From: Amphiura filiformis
Taxonomy: Eukaryota; Echinodermata; Ophiuroidea; Amphilepidida; Amphiuridae
Assembly (NCBI RefSeq): GCF_039555335.1
Contig: NC_092628.1
Span: forward strand, 31,751,727 to 31,815,726
Direction: 5' to 3'
Length of the DNA stretch: 64,000 nucleotides
Of the stretch, positions 49,901-57,006 are shown in pieces (within the stretch, counting starts at the first letter, position 1; the number at the start of each line of letters is the position of its first letter). The translations under genes were made by a program, and so were the position numbers. Under the pieces are notes generated by a model. It searched no databases and was not told the DNA's origin. It saw only the letters and a list, made by a program, of their open reading frames with translations.

Positions 49901-51952
49901 CAGTGAAAAAAGCTTAAAAATCGTGTTCAATTTCCCGATGGTGCTCCTATTAAAAGGAGGATTTACACTATACATGATGGCGGCCCACGGAAAATGATAT
50001 TTTCGTGGGGAATACAACAAAATTACACCTGTAAGTGCATGGAATTAGTGAAATTCTACCATAATTAGGCAATAAAATGGATGGGAGTTGAGTCATAATA
50101 GGTTTTGTCCATTCAATTTTGCGATCGTGACTGACATGACTGATGCAAGTTTTAAGCTTACCTACACGATATGTCATGGAAATGTTTGCATTTTTGTCAA
50201 ATTTTCACAGAAAAATTGGAGGGGGGCGTTTATTAGAGGGGGAGCGTTTATTACAAACAATACGGTATGTATGTTGTATGATTACAAAATACCTCAAGCC
50301 AAATACAAACTGATTCACCAAAAGTGCATACATTTTCTAACTTCACATTTTACATCATATGGAAACTATTCACTAAACATATTTTTAAGCGTCACAAGTA
50401 AACTTTTATTACTTGCTCTTTCTCGTAGCACTATATATACGCAACACAAGGTTCATGATTTTTATATAATCATTCTCATATCAGCCTCACAGAAACACTC
50501 CACCTAATTATGAGCTTCAACATTGCACCCATCTTTTATACCAATAGACTACAAGGAACATCATCACTACTTTCTTTTTTAATTATTGAAGTGTCTCGCT
50601 GCGGGCGTCGAAAATCAAATATCAGAAGTCACGATGCATGATATCTGCCTATCGCGATCAAACTGAAGATTCATAAAAAATTTGCCGAAATGTGAAGTCA
50701 TTTTGAACAGCATATGTGTGTTTGTTATTACACCCTGTAATTTTATCTGATGATGATAATTATGATGTATGTATCACGTTACCTACGAGTGAAATGCAAT
50801 CCAGCATTTATTTCATTTCACCTAGATGCAAATTTGGAGTACTTAAACATGAAAGACAACAAAATAATGATGCGAAGTATGGAATATCGTCTTCATATTT
50901 GTAAAGGATTGCACGTTCAGTATTATTTCTAACCAATTTCATATATTTCTTAACCTCATTTTTCATGATACTAGATATTACATTCTTAAATTCACATATC
51001 GGAGTGTATTAATAAATCAAAGTTTCTAAAATGTATAATTATCTAAAATGTTTCTTGTAATGAATTTGATGAAAAAATTAAATTAACTGCCTGCGGGGTG
51101 ACTAATGAATTATACGTCCATATATCTCATCCACTTTTAATTAAGATGTAAAGCGTTTCTTTGATATTGTTTAAATCCTATGAGATGATCAGTGTCTGGA
51201 AGCAGGACACTGGAAAGGGCATATAGCATTAATGTTTTATGATGTCATTTGCTGGTTTTTCACCAAACTGTCTCTGAAACCTTAAGAAATGGGTGCGGAA
51301 TTGGACTAGGTTTTACCTTCCGGTATGCCATCCACGAGCTGTGCTTTATTCCAGGAGTATGTACAATTCTTAAATAATCAGAGGGTGGGTGTATGGCAGG
51401 AGCATACCGGATTCTAAAGTTGCCCCCACAATAATTATTGTTCTTCATTTATAGATTCCACCTGTATGAACTATTGATCAATCAAAGTAATATTGCTGAA
51501 TAAATGATTTTCTACCAAAAAAGTATTTTAAGTACTCAAATATTGACTCCCATTTCAAAAGGTATTGCATTTCTTCAGATATGACAAAATCTGAAAATAC
51601 TTCTTTATTTTGGAAGTGTTCACAGCCATTAAAAAGTAATAATACATAAACCAAAAAAGGTGAAAAAACCTGGATTTTCTTTAAACTATTAGCATGTCAG
51701 TTTCATAGTATATCATGAAATATATTCCCCACAGATCTATATTTTGATTTGTTATTTATTTCAATATTTTTCATCAAGGGGCAAATGCCTTACAAGACTG
51801 GTTGCACCACTCCATATGTGCAGCACTCAAATACATACCTCTAACATACAAGTTTGCCGCATCTGAATATCTTGTTCCCGCTGAATTGCTAGCAGCACAT
51901 TGGTACTTCCCTTGGTCGGTCTCATCAGCATTATCAATTGTGAGTGTGGAAG
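10858..51952 (-). CDS. LAR: LAR-type (type IIa) receptor protein tyrosine phosphatase, 30 exons, 5' end missing
   Basis: Thirty exons with GT-AG borders join in one frame (5609 nt; 1868 codons plus stop). In rough residues of the visible part: Ig2 second half 1-38, Ig3 39-127, nine FN3 domains 128-1043, membrane-proximal segment to 1183, transmembrane helix about 1225-1250, wedge/juxtamembrane to 1317, PTP D1 1318-1607, PTP D2 1608-1868. The protein is a cell-surface adhesion receptor that dephosphorylates tyrosines; LAR, PTPRD, PTPRS and fly Lar act in axon guidance and synapse formation. D1 has the pTyr loop [20 protein letters not shown] and HCSAGVGRA; D2 has the usual [18 protein letters not shown] and [10 protein letters not shown]. 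The signal peptide, Ig1 and half of Ig2 are not in view. Nine FN3 domains is the Drosophila Lar number. Confidence 0.96.
11156..11290 (+). repeat. 66-bp tandem duplication in the last LAR intron
   Basis: Two adjacent, slightly different copies: acccctggtcagtgtttact then acccctggtcagtgtcaact, each followed by cagagg, tgtatgtcacaatt and ggccc-gtgaaaact. No coding role is seen. Confidence 0.75.
11540..11675 (-). CDS. LAR: LAR exon: D2 signature loop
   Basis: It completes [10 protein letters not shown] and continues [39 protein letters not shown]2 keeps Thr after the Arg (ACA at 11657-11659), unlike D1. Confidence 0.96.
12057..12269. mobile_element. TTAA-ended TIR element, copy 1 (family B)
   Basis: The ends are inverted repeats of about 27 bp: ttaaccccatgagaactacc at the left and the complement of ttaaccccctgagcactacc at the right. 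Both ends carry TTAA. A second copy in the other orientation is at 23967-24181. The element ends 30 bp from the 5' splice site of the D2 WPE exon. Confidence 0.75.
12302..12456 (-). CDS. LAR: LAR exon: D2 WPE loop and Cys
   Basis: It encodes [40 protein letters not shown] and [14 protein letters not shown] in place of WPD is the usual D2 change. The D2 cysteine codon is 12304-12306. Confidence 0.96.
13024..13149 (-). CDS. LAR: LAR exon: D2
   Basis: It encodes [42 protein letters not shown]. Phase 0 at both ends; same length as the matching D1 exon. Confidence 0.96.
13657..13791 (-). CDS. LAR: LAR exon: D2
   Basis: It encodes [45 protein letters not shown]. Forty-five codons, phase 0 at both ends, almost unchanged from vertebrate D2. 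Confidence 0.96.
13970..14046 (-). CDS. LAR: LAR exon: D2
   Basis: It encodes [20 protein letters not shown] and NASCID, nearly identical to vertebrate D2 apart from SCID for SFID. 77 nt; the first codon is split with the preceding exon. Confidence 0.95.
14516..14609 (-). CDS. LAR: LAR exon: D2 start
   Basis: It encodes [20 protein letters not shown] and [11 protein letters not shown]. Here Leu replaces the Tyr of the D1 KNRY loop, as in LAR-family D2 domains, which are normally weak or inactive. A (CTAT)n microsatellite forms the pyrimidine tract directly before its acceptor. Confidence 0.95.
14611..14636. repeat. (TAGA/CTAT)n microsatellite at a splice acceptor
   Basis: About five tetranucleotide repeats (atagatagatagatagatag on the plus strand). 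On the coding strand this is CTATCTATCTAT leading into TTTGCAG, the acceptor of the first D2 exon. Confidence 0.8.
15168..15453 (-). CDS. LAR: LAR exon: D1 signature loop (Thr to Ala) to D1-D2 linker
   Basis: It completes HCSAGVGR and continues [54 protein letters not shown] and ITAMESEFK. The residue after the catalytic Arg is Ala (GCT at 15435-15437), where LAR proteins have Thr. Elsewhere the exon is very close to the family, including the Q-loop QTEEQY. Confidence 0.95.
16002..16156 (-). CDS. LAR: LAR exon: D1 WPD loop and catalytic Cys
   Basis: It encodes [38 protein letters not shown] and DAGPVVVHC. The WPD-loop aspartate and the catalytic cysteine (codon 16004-16006) are both present. 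The exon stops after the first two bases of the Ser codon that follows Cys. The D2 exon 12302-12456 has the same length and border phases. Confidence 0.96.
16339..16464 (-). CDS. LAR: LAR exon: D1 middle
   Basis: It encodes [47 protein letters not shown] is the conserved beta-strand segment after the KNRY loop. The exon is 126 nt, phase 0 at both ends, mirrored by the D2 exon at 13024-13149. Confidence 0.95.
16617..16916 (-). CDS. LAR: LAR exon: D1 N-terminal part with pTyr loop
   Basis: Exactly 300 nt encode [78 protein letters not shown] and [24 protein letters not shown] is the substrate-recognition loop of an active PTP domain. NANYCDGY has Cys where vertebrates have Ile. Confidence 0.96.
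17404..17602 (-). CDS. LAR: LAR exon: juxtamembrane and wedge
   Basis: It encodes [40 protein letters not shown] and [20 protein letters not shown], ending FSQEYE. The HPPIPI, RLKAND and FSQEYE motifs are nearly invariant in LAR, PTPRD and PTPRS just before D1. Confidence 0.96.
17744..17897. mobile_element. Short TIR element beside the TM exon
   Basis: The arms ataatgaaagacagagataa (17744) and its complement, ending at 17897, enclose about 95 bp. The right end is 20 bp from the 5' splice site of the transmembrane exon. Confidence 0.65.
17920..18122 (-). CDS. LAR: LAR exon: stalk and transmembrane helix
   Basis: It encodes a polar Ser/Pro/Lys stalk, then [20 protein letters not shown] and [10 protein letters not shown]. 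The hydrophobic run of about 25 residues followed by Cys-Arg-Lys is a single-pass membrane helix with a stop-transfer signal. The donor is AGGAA|GTAAGT, with the Lys codon completed by the next exon. Confidence 0.95.
18431..18575. mobile_element. MITE, family A, shortened
   Basis: It starts ttttccagttgaaatctgta and ends tggatttcaactgaaatagc, with family-A interior sequence. It lacks part of the middle compared with the copy at 27136. Confidence 0.7.
18606..18741. repeat. 136-bp long hairpin
   Basis: A foldback: ggcaggaaaaacctcctagg and cccctgaacatgtttaaa at the left; tttaaacatgttcagggg and taggaggtttttcctgcc at the right. The arms of about 58 bp are near-perfect and the loop is short. It is probably a MITE; no target duplication was identified. 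Confidence 0.75.
18890..19208 (-). CDS. LAR: LAR exon: membrane-proximal segment with cleavage site
   Basis: It encodes [20 protein letters not shown], then a charged stretch [20 protein letters not shown], then [29 protein letters not shown] and VMSEDE. Human LAR has VVVP, a run of arginines, then PYVAAQL and TLGDKKNYRGFYNRPL. The Arg-rich stretch, with RSRRD and REQR, is where furin-like proteases cut LAR proteins into two chains; the exact site here is inferred. Confidence 0.93.
20158..20651. mobile_element. Foldback MITE, 494 bp, with TA ends
   Basis: Long complementary arms: taaacatctcaaaaaaagta and aactaacccccctta at the left match taaggggggttagtt and actttttttgagatgttta at the right. 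The match continues inward through aaatctgtaaaatg and gaagcagaatttatttctgc. TA at both ends suggests a Tc1/mariner-type insertion. Confidence 0.8.
20696..20798 (-). CDS. LAR: LAR exon: start of membrane-proximal segment
   Basis: It encodes [20 protein letters not shown] and [13 protein letters not shown]. It sits where vertebrate LAR has the last beta-rich segment before the furin region. Its coding frame joins cleanly to both neighbours (phases 1 and 2). Confidence 0.9.
21231..21440. mobile_element. 210-bp near-perfect hairpin beside an exon
   Basis: The arms of about 75 bp pair: gtacaccacgaatgagccgt and aaatgtcctcaattgtatt at the left with aatacaattgaggacattt and acggctcattcgtggtgtac at the right. 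The right end is 12 bp from the 5' splice site of the exon at 21455. Confidence 0.85.
21455..21662 (-). CDS. LAR: LAR exon: FN3 domain 9, last part
   Basis: It encodes [40 protein letters not shown] and [14 protein letters not shown]. The [13 protein letters not shown] segment is the E-F part of FN3. A 210-bp hairpin element lies 12 bp beyond its 5' splice site. Confidence 0.94.
21915..22021 (-). CDS. LAR: LAR exon: FN3 domain 9, first part
   Basis: It encodes [36 protein letters not shown]. This is the A-C strand half of an FN3 domain with the core Trp. It ends in phase 0. Confidence 0.93.
22095..22301 (+). repeat. Dispersed repeat, copy 2
   Basis: Diverged copy of 7406-7630, same strand, in the intron between FN8 and FN9. 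Confidence 0.55.
22602..22910 (-). CDS. LAR: LAR exon: FN3 domain 8
   Basis: It encodes [57 protein letters not shown] and [16 protein letters not shown]. The LRELTEY turn and core Trp mark an FN3 fold. This domain, or FN9, is the extra one relative to the eight of vertebrate LAR. Confidence 0.94.
23152..23448 (-). CDS. LAR: LAR exon: FN3 domain 7
   Basis: It encodes [60 protein letters not shown] and HIMTPPE. LAERNGxIxxYTLLY and VRAHTSKGPGPYS are the vertebrate equivalents. Borders are phase 1. Confidence 0.95.
23511..23626. mobile_element. MITE, family A, truncated
   Basis: Contains the family-A middle (atgggttacctaaatgggtg) and the right end (ggatttcaactggaataacc). The left end is missing. 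Confidence 0.65.
23768..23860 (-). CDS. LAR: LAR exon: FN3 domain 6, last part
   Basis: It encodes [20 protein letters not shown] and [10 protein letters not shown]. This is the F-G hairpin of FN6 (human YxFRLxAKNRAGLGEE). The donor is GAAGGAA|GTAAGT. Confidence 0.93.
23967..24181. mobile_element. TIR element, copy 2 (family B)
   Basis: Reverse-orientation copy of 12057-12269: gtaaccccctgagcactacc at the left end and aggtagttctcatggggtta at the right. The left TTAA has become GTAA. Confidence 0.75.
24300..24494 (-). CDS. LAR: LAR exon: FN3 domain 6, first part
   Basis: It encodes [40 protein letters not shown] and [14 protein letters not shown]. The human counterpart is VPGRPTMMI and LQWHPP with LxGYRLxY. 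It starts and ends in phase 1. Confidence 0.94.
25163..25280 (-). CDS. LAR: LAR exon: FN3 domain 5, last part
   Basis: It encodes [20 protein letters not shown] and [19 protein letters not shown]. It matches the human TxGDGARSKPK segment that closes FN5. It begins in phase 0, compatible with either the micro-exon or direct joining to 31343. Confidence 0.94.
27136..27322. mobile_element. MITE, family A, best copy
   Basis: Starts gggctattccagttgaaatc and ends caactggaatagccc; the two halves are complementary over nearly the full length. The flanks are aat on both sides. It lies about 530 bp from the LAR micro-exon. Confidence 0.8.
27857..27874 (-). CDS. LAR: LAR 18-nt micro-exon in FN5 (DDIDDQ)
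   Basis: This 18-nt segment sits between acceptor TTTTTTTTACGACTTGTAG and donor GTACTT on the minus strand. It encodes DDIDDQ in phase 0, so it can be skipped or included without changing frame. It would join LANMR and [13 protein letters not shown]. Vertebrate PTPRD has WEFDDTTEH at the same point, before DMIISGL, and LAR has a known 27-nt alternative exon in FN5. The call rests on position, phase, splice sites and acidic likeness; transcripts would settle it. Confidence 0.72.
31343..31539 (-). CDS. LAR: LAR exon: FN3 domain 5, first part
   Basis: It encodes [40 protein letters not shown] and [19 protein letters not shown], ending VTLANMR on a codon boundary (CGG|GTAAG). It matches [20 protein letters not shown] and [13 protein letters not shown] of vertebrates. 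Confidence 0.95.
31540..43159 (-). other. 11.6-kb LAR intron between FN4 and FN5
   Basis: AT-rich intron with no exon or nested gene that I can support on either strand. It contains a family-A-related MITE (33743-33992) and a small GC hairpin (attcggcgcgacgccgat, about 34620-34637). The rest is low-complexity AT-rich sequence with no recognised structure. Confidence 0.6.
33743..33992. mobile_element. MITE related to family A, larger variant
   Basis: It has gggctatt ends with the interior aaaatccacactacccctgt and cagctccatttgagtttcac, and complementary halves. The flanks are aat on both sides. It differs enough from the others to be a subfamily. Confidence 0.7.
43160..43495 (-). CDS. LAR: LAR exon: FN3 domain 4, with acidic insert
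   Basis: It encodes [59 protein letters not shown] and TDED. Between strands C' and E is a long acidic stretch, [20 protein letters not shown], roughly a dozen residues longer than the human loop. This exon ends the FN1-4 group. It is followed in coding order by an 11.6-kb intron. Confidence 0.95.
44747..44915. repeat. 33-bp tandem repeat, about 5 copies
   Basis: The unit is ttggtctgctatctttaatt plus tattgatcagatt, with point differences between copies (cag/cac, ctg/atg). It is intronic. Confidence 0.8.
45384..45665 (-). CDS. LAR: LAR exon: FN3 domain 3
   Basis: It encodes [58 protein letters not shown] and [28 protein letters not shown] and the AA(K/R)S segment are hallmarks of LAR-family FN3. 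Borders are phase 1. Confidence 0.95.
45927..46285. mobile_element. TTAA-flanked foldback MITE, 359 bp
   Basis: TTAA lies at both ends (45927-45930 and 46282-46285). The arms pair over long stretches: gggggtactacaccctggcc, then cctatttttgcatttttctc and ggggcaaggactacaactac, with complements on the right side. It is non-coding. Confidence 0.85.
47855..48157 (-). CDS. LAR: LAR exon: FN3 domain 2
   Basis: It encodes [40 protein letters not shown] and [19 protein letters not shown]. The vertebrate equivalents are [20 protein letters not shown] and QWKEPEEPNG, so the domain assignment is firm. Both exon borders are phase 1. Confidence 0.95.
48557..48841 (-). CDS. LAR: LAR exon: FN3 domain 1
   Basis: It encodes [27 protein letters not shown], the [12 protein letters not shown] motif and [11 protein letters not shown]. 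The core Trp and the Tyr corner are present, as expected for FN3. It matches FN1 of LAR (AVNSIGRGPPS in human). It begins after acceptor gattacag and ends in phase 1. Confidence 0.95.
49459..49725 (-). CDS. LAR: LAR exon: Ig3
   Basis: One exon encodes the whole third Ig domain: [41 protein letters not shown] and [13 protein letters not shown]. The two Ig cysteines and the core Trp are present. The donor is AGAA|GTAAGT. Vertebrate genes can insert the small meB exon just before this domain; I did not find one here. Confidence 0.95.
49825..50266. mobile_element. TA-flanked TIR element, 442 bp
   Basis: The ends are taccgtattgtttgtaataa and its complement (ttattacaaacaatacggta). The inner ends repeat ggggggcgtttatt on both sides. 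TA at both ends fits Tc1/mariner-type insertion. It lies 100 bp from the Ig3 exon. Confidence 0.78.
51839..51952 (-). CDS. LAR: LAR exon: second half of Ig2
   Basis: It encodes [20 protein letters not shown], then [17 protein letters not shown]. This holds the D-x-G-x-Y-x-C signature of an Ig domain's F strand. It corresponds to the [18 protein letters not shown] region of vertebrate LAR Ig2. It starts and ends in phase 1 (two bases in, one base out). The partner exon with the first Ig2 cysteine was not found upstream. Confidence 0.93.
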
Positions 51953-54900
51953 CTGCAGAATAATTAATAATAAAAAAAACAATACAAATTATTATGACAA
52001 ATATCATATATAATTAAATCTGACTTTGTGTTTTAAATGCAATATGATATTGGCATTCAAAAATGATTTATTATCATTATACACACACATTATTATTGGT
52101 GTATGCTGTTAGCAATTATTTCATAATCAAGTTTTGTCATCACAGCATTCCATTTTCATGCATCAAAGATTGGGTAAAAATTCTGTAGAATTATGATTTT
52201 TAAAACCATCAATCCATTTTAGAAGATTCAGGCACTTGGAAAAAGTTACTAAGATTAAAATCAACAACTGTTGACTAAACACCATAGCTTACAATTATTT
52301 GGTTGAAGTTTTGATTTATTTTGATCTTAAATATTTAAACAATTATGTAATTATATAATTTTCTGTTTATTTCATGAACAATGTAAAATGTATTTTTTCG
52401 TTCATTTTCTAAACCTATTTTTACATAAAGTTTGCTTACTTTTGGAAAAATTGTGCGCATTTTCATCTTTGTGTGAAATTTTACGGTAGTTACAGTAGTG
52501 CACTATTATTTTTTACTGGAATCATTGAATCATTAACATGGACAGAAAAAAAGTTTGAAAGTTGGTACAATTTTGATGAATATTTTCTTGTGATTTTTGT
52601 TTCAAGGTAAATTCAGTTGGCAAATTTCAAAAGTGATGGATCACTAACACATGATAAATGTGTGCATGGTGTTAATGCATATTAAAAAACGTGATCGTTT
52701 TTGCCATCAATCAGCATGGGTTGTAGGAGCACAAAGTGTAAATCCATCGTAATGACATTAATTGATGGCATAACACTCAACTCACTCCAAGCCTAGGATC
52801 AAATGTATTTATCTAACACTCTACCTGTACAAATGAAAAAGTACTAGTGACAGATCCAAGGGCCTGATATGTCTTCAGTAGAAAGCAACGGAAATTGCAG
52901 CATTATAAATAAATAATTCCAGTATGATGCTGTTGTTCTTGAGCTAACCCGGTGATATCCTCAAATCAAATATGTGGGTGGGGTGTGGGTGGGGTGTGTG
53001 GGAGCATGTCCTTTATATATATGAGCATGTTTGGGGCCGGGGTTTGGGGCTAATAACTGCAATTGACAATTGAGTAAAGCAACCTAACCTAATGCACTGA
53101 AACAATTGATACTTTTAATAAGGAGATCTAACCCTTTTATACCTACAATACCTAAGATTTATACAAAAAATAGTTACACAGAACAGCTGCTTTGATGACA
53201 TGCATTTCATAACACTTCCAAATACAATATTGGACAATATTGGAGCAGAATTTCCAAAAGTTTCGCCATTTTTAAGAATACATAACAGCCATAAAATGTG
53301 AACCAAACTGATTTTCCAAAAACTTGCAAATTATGAACTAAAAAATTGCTAACAAGATAAAATAGTTAGTAAATATAAGCTGCAATATGTTAATTAGTGA
53401 AAGGATTTTTAAATTAAATTTTAGCACACACATACACATCAATTTCAATTTAAAAAAAACAGCAGTGAACGCAATGCATCATTCCTCTAAATATACCGAC
53501 ACTGAATGTCTTTTGACACAAAAGGCCTAATGTTGTCCAGATTGGCAGAGGCATTCATCAAGTTGTTTATCGTTGCTATAGTTAGTTAGATACGACATAT
53601 CACGGATGCTATGTACACCAAAACGGACAAAAGACTAGCAAGAGAAGACAGACAGTGGGTGAGATTGGGAGCCCGAGGCGAGATGGTGCGCCTCGGGCGA
53701 GGCAGGTGGATGTCAACAACAAAACAGGAAGGATGTCAAGGAGGTAACTGATATGGAGATGTTACTCTAACAAAACCAAATTCCATCAAATAAAAACTAT
53801 CATCTGCTTCATATATACAACAATGTTTAGCTAACGCAACAAGATTTAGTAATTGCACATTGACAACAACTTGAATAACAACTCAGAAGAAGGTCAAAGG
53901 CATGTAATACAATCCTTAAGAACAAAGTTCATAAACCTGCATATACCAGTGAATAGATGTGTTTGATCATGTCTGTTCTGGATATCATCATCATACCTAG
54001 ACAGCTTAGTATAATTTTTGAAGTACATACTGATACAAACAAGTTTCTGAATAATGTGATAAGGATGAGGCTGTTAAAATGTCAAAGTTCAAGATGCAAT
54101 AGGTTGGTTTCAAACATGCATTTAGCATGGGTATCAATATACAGGAAAGGACCAAGAACAGGACTGGTAACAGTTTAAAACTCGCTATGTAATTGGTAGC
54201 TCTTTCTAGCTATATCATGTATTCAGATGAAGAACAAAAGTGCTCAAACCGCAACCAAATCATCAAGTTATAGTGAACGGATCATAGGTACTGCAGGTGT
54301 CCACATATCATATTGGCAAATACGAGTCAGTGAGAAGCAAATTACACAATTTATCCATGATTAAATAAAGTGCTATTGAACTCCTATCGCATTGCCGCAC
54401 TCTTATTTAGAACTCTTTACATAAAACCTGATCTTGGCAAATTTAACTCCCAACTTAAGTGTAACTGATAGTGAACCATTCAAACCAATGGCAAATATTG
54501 TTATATACCCTATTGACTGGCAAATATGACTGAATCTTAGTATGAATAGTAGTAGGGATGCCCACTCTCAATACAGTTTCCACTAGAACGATTTTTCATT
54601 TACTGTGTGCGTGCACTCACACACGTATTGTCTATGGAGAAACTGATCGATACAAGAAATCCCAGGCATGTTAAATGGCGTACATACTTGTTTTGATCCA
54701 AATGTAGGCCTATATCAGGGTGTTTCAAGAAATTCCTGATTCCACCAGAAAACATTCACCAAACTTTTTCCTGTTTGGTCAGTAAATAGAGAGGACCTTC
54801 CTGCATGAAGAGATCAACTTTTTTAATGAAAAATTTAATGAGATGAGAACTACAACAGGTTGAAGTGACACCATTCCGTGCATCAGGTGTTCAAACGCAA

Positions 54901-57006
54901 TTATCTCCGAATTTGGAGTGAATCAGACAAGCAAACTTACATACTCATAAAATTTAACTATTTATGAAGACAAAATGTGTAGGATGTTAAGAAATTTAAG
55001 AATGTTTAAGCCTACCATGCCCATCTCAAATCATGCACTTCCCGTGCACTTCTCACTACCATGTCCATTTCATAGGGAGTATAAAAACCGGGGACCATCA
55101 TGGCTTCCATGCACACAGTGTATTGCTCAATGTAGTAAAGATAACCTTTGAGTTGGAGCAAATTTCTCAAAATTGGTAGTGATTAATGTTACCAAACTTA
55201 TGCCATGATGAAATATAATAATTTTTGAAGATAAAATGTGCTGACCTTAAAAGATTGAACAATGTTTAAGACTACCGCTTTTCATTTGAAATAATGCACT
55301 TATTGTTCATCTCCTCTATGGAGATATTTTCCATGGCGGCCATCTATGATCATGCTTGAGGTTTCAACAAACAAACCATGGGTTTTGAGGTCTTATAGTT
55401 TTTGTTGTATGTCAACAAAATCGATTAAATTTTCAGGATGATCTTTTTTTCATGTTGTTATAAGCAAATATAATGTTCCAGATAAGATAGTTAATAAATA
55501 CATTAAGAAAAAGTACCTTAAAGTTGCACTTTCTGTTAGTATTCCTTTTGGACTTTAACTTTTTAACATGTTCTAGCAGCCCTATATAAAACCGTGACAC
55601 TCGAAAGGCCATATCTCTGGAATGAAACGTCCGATTAAGATTATTTAAACGCCAAAATGTTTCTTTCATCAATTCCCATCCAATAAGTTAGGTCTGAATC
55701 AATTTAAAAGTACTTCAATTTTTAGTGGACATGCCTAATAGTAGTATTGAATACAACTAACACAAATAAGACAAATGTCAGATAGAGGGAGGTATATCGC
55801 AAACCTCTTGCTTGATGAAAGTAATCTCGTTCACCAGATGAGTTTTTTTAAATAATCTAAGCAATATATAGCTTGCGTCAGAGCTAAGAGCCACAACAAG
55901 GAAAACTTGTGACAGATGAATGTTAACAAGCTTGTGAACTTAGAAATACAATATCACCAGGATCTGAACCCTAGACTGGCCCCCAGTCTCGGTTCGTTTC
56001 CATCTCTGGATAATGTAACAATAAATAATTACATAATGCCCTATGAAAAAAATGTCCTGTAACCCCCCCTTATTTTCTTCAATGCCAAAAACCCATTCCT
56101 CTTCATCCACAAATCGACGCCACTAATTACACCCACCACATCCATATATCAATATATACATAAGCAAAATGTAGAAATATACTCGTATTTTAAGTGAACG
56201 CGAAAGTCCATTGAGCGCTGATTCCGAGACTCATCAGGTCCAATCTGTTAGAGATCTCCCTTCCAAATATTCGTTCAACGAAGCACGTTGTTTCGATGTC
56301 AATTACGAAAGCCCGCCCAGTTTCAATTCAAATATGGTAGCACAAAGCTATGCCGCGGGATATGGCGCTTAAGATCGGATGGGACACTTGTCAACAACTG
56401 AGAGGTATTGAGCTCAAGTGGCACGCGCGTCTGATAGACCCATGGTACAGCGCAATAATAAAAGGCAACCACTCGAGTCGGACTTGGGCCTATTGTCCAT
56501 ATTGCGTATATTATCGCGTGCGGTTTGTAAATGTTTGCACATTATTTAGCTGGGGAAGCCTTTTCAAATATCCCCGCGCTGCCAAGCTGCGTTGATTGGT
56601 CGGATACAATATCGTTGTTTTAGTCGCTTACACAAACGTTAATGTAGTGAAAACATGGACGTGGTATATAGAAAGATTGCGTGACTCCAAATCCGTAAAA
56701 GTGAACTCCCAGCATTTTGTGGGAGCTGGAAGGCAAATTGCTTACAGACTGGGAGGGTCCATGTATTGGGTTGATTTTTAATGCTATGTAATCTACATTA
56801 CCAGTCGTTCTCCATGGACCCGAGGGAGGGTCTATCTGAACCCAGGTCCTCTATCATACTAATTTTTGTATTTAAGTCTTCAGATATATCTGCCATTCTC
56901 ACAAACGGTGCCTTAACTAAACAGAGTGTAATGAAGAATGCTTCAGTTGAAACTAACTGGCCCAAATTTGGATTCAAGAGATATCAACTTATTCGGTGTA
57001 GGAGGT
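51953..57006. other. Upstream intron(s) of the LAR gene, no exon recognised
   Basis: The first half of Ig2, Ig1 and the signal peptide should lie upstream of 51952 on the minus strand. I looked for Ig motifs and found none I can support; eye-scanning can miss a small exon. A perfect GC-rich hairpin lies at 53672-53700 and a CpG-rich patch at 56200-56650. The rest is AT-rich. Confidence 0.5.
56200..56650. promoter_or_regulatory. CpG-rich, promoter-like patch
   Basis: CpG density rises sharply against the AT-rich surroundings (cgcgggatatggcgc, cacgcgcgtc, atcgcgtgcgg, cccgcgctg). It contains a GC box (cccgccc near 56310) and a reversed CCAAT box (gattgg near 56594). It could be an internal promoter for a shorter LAR isoform, an unrelated exon, or a chance GC island. 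No start site can be placed from the sequence. Confidence 0.3.

Noticed and set aside
56350..56595. 81-codon open frame in the CpG-rich patch
   Set aside because: Length is what GC-rich, stop-poor DNA gives by chance, and the translation shows no signal peptide or Ig motif. Kept only as a regulatory candidate.
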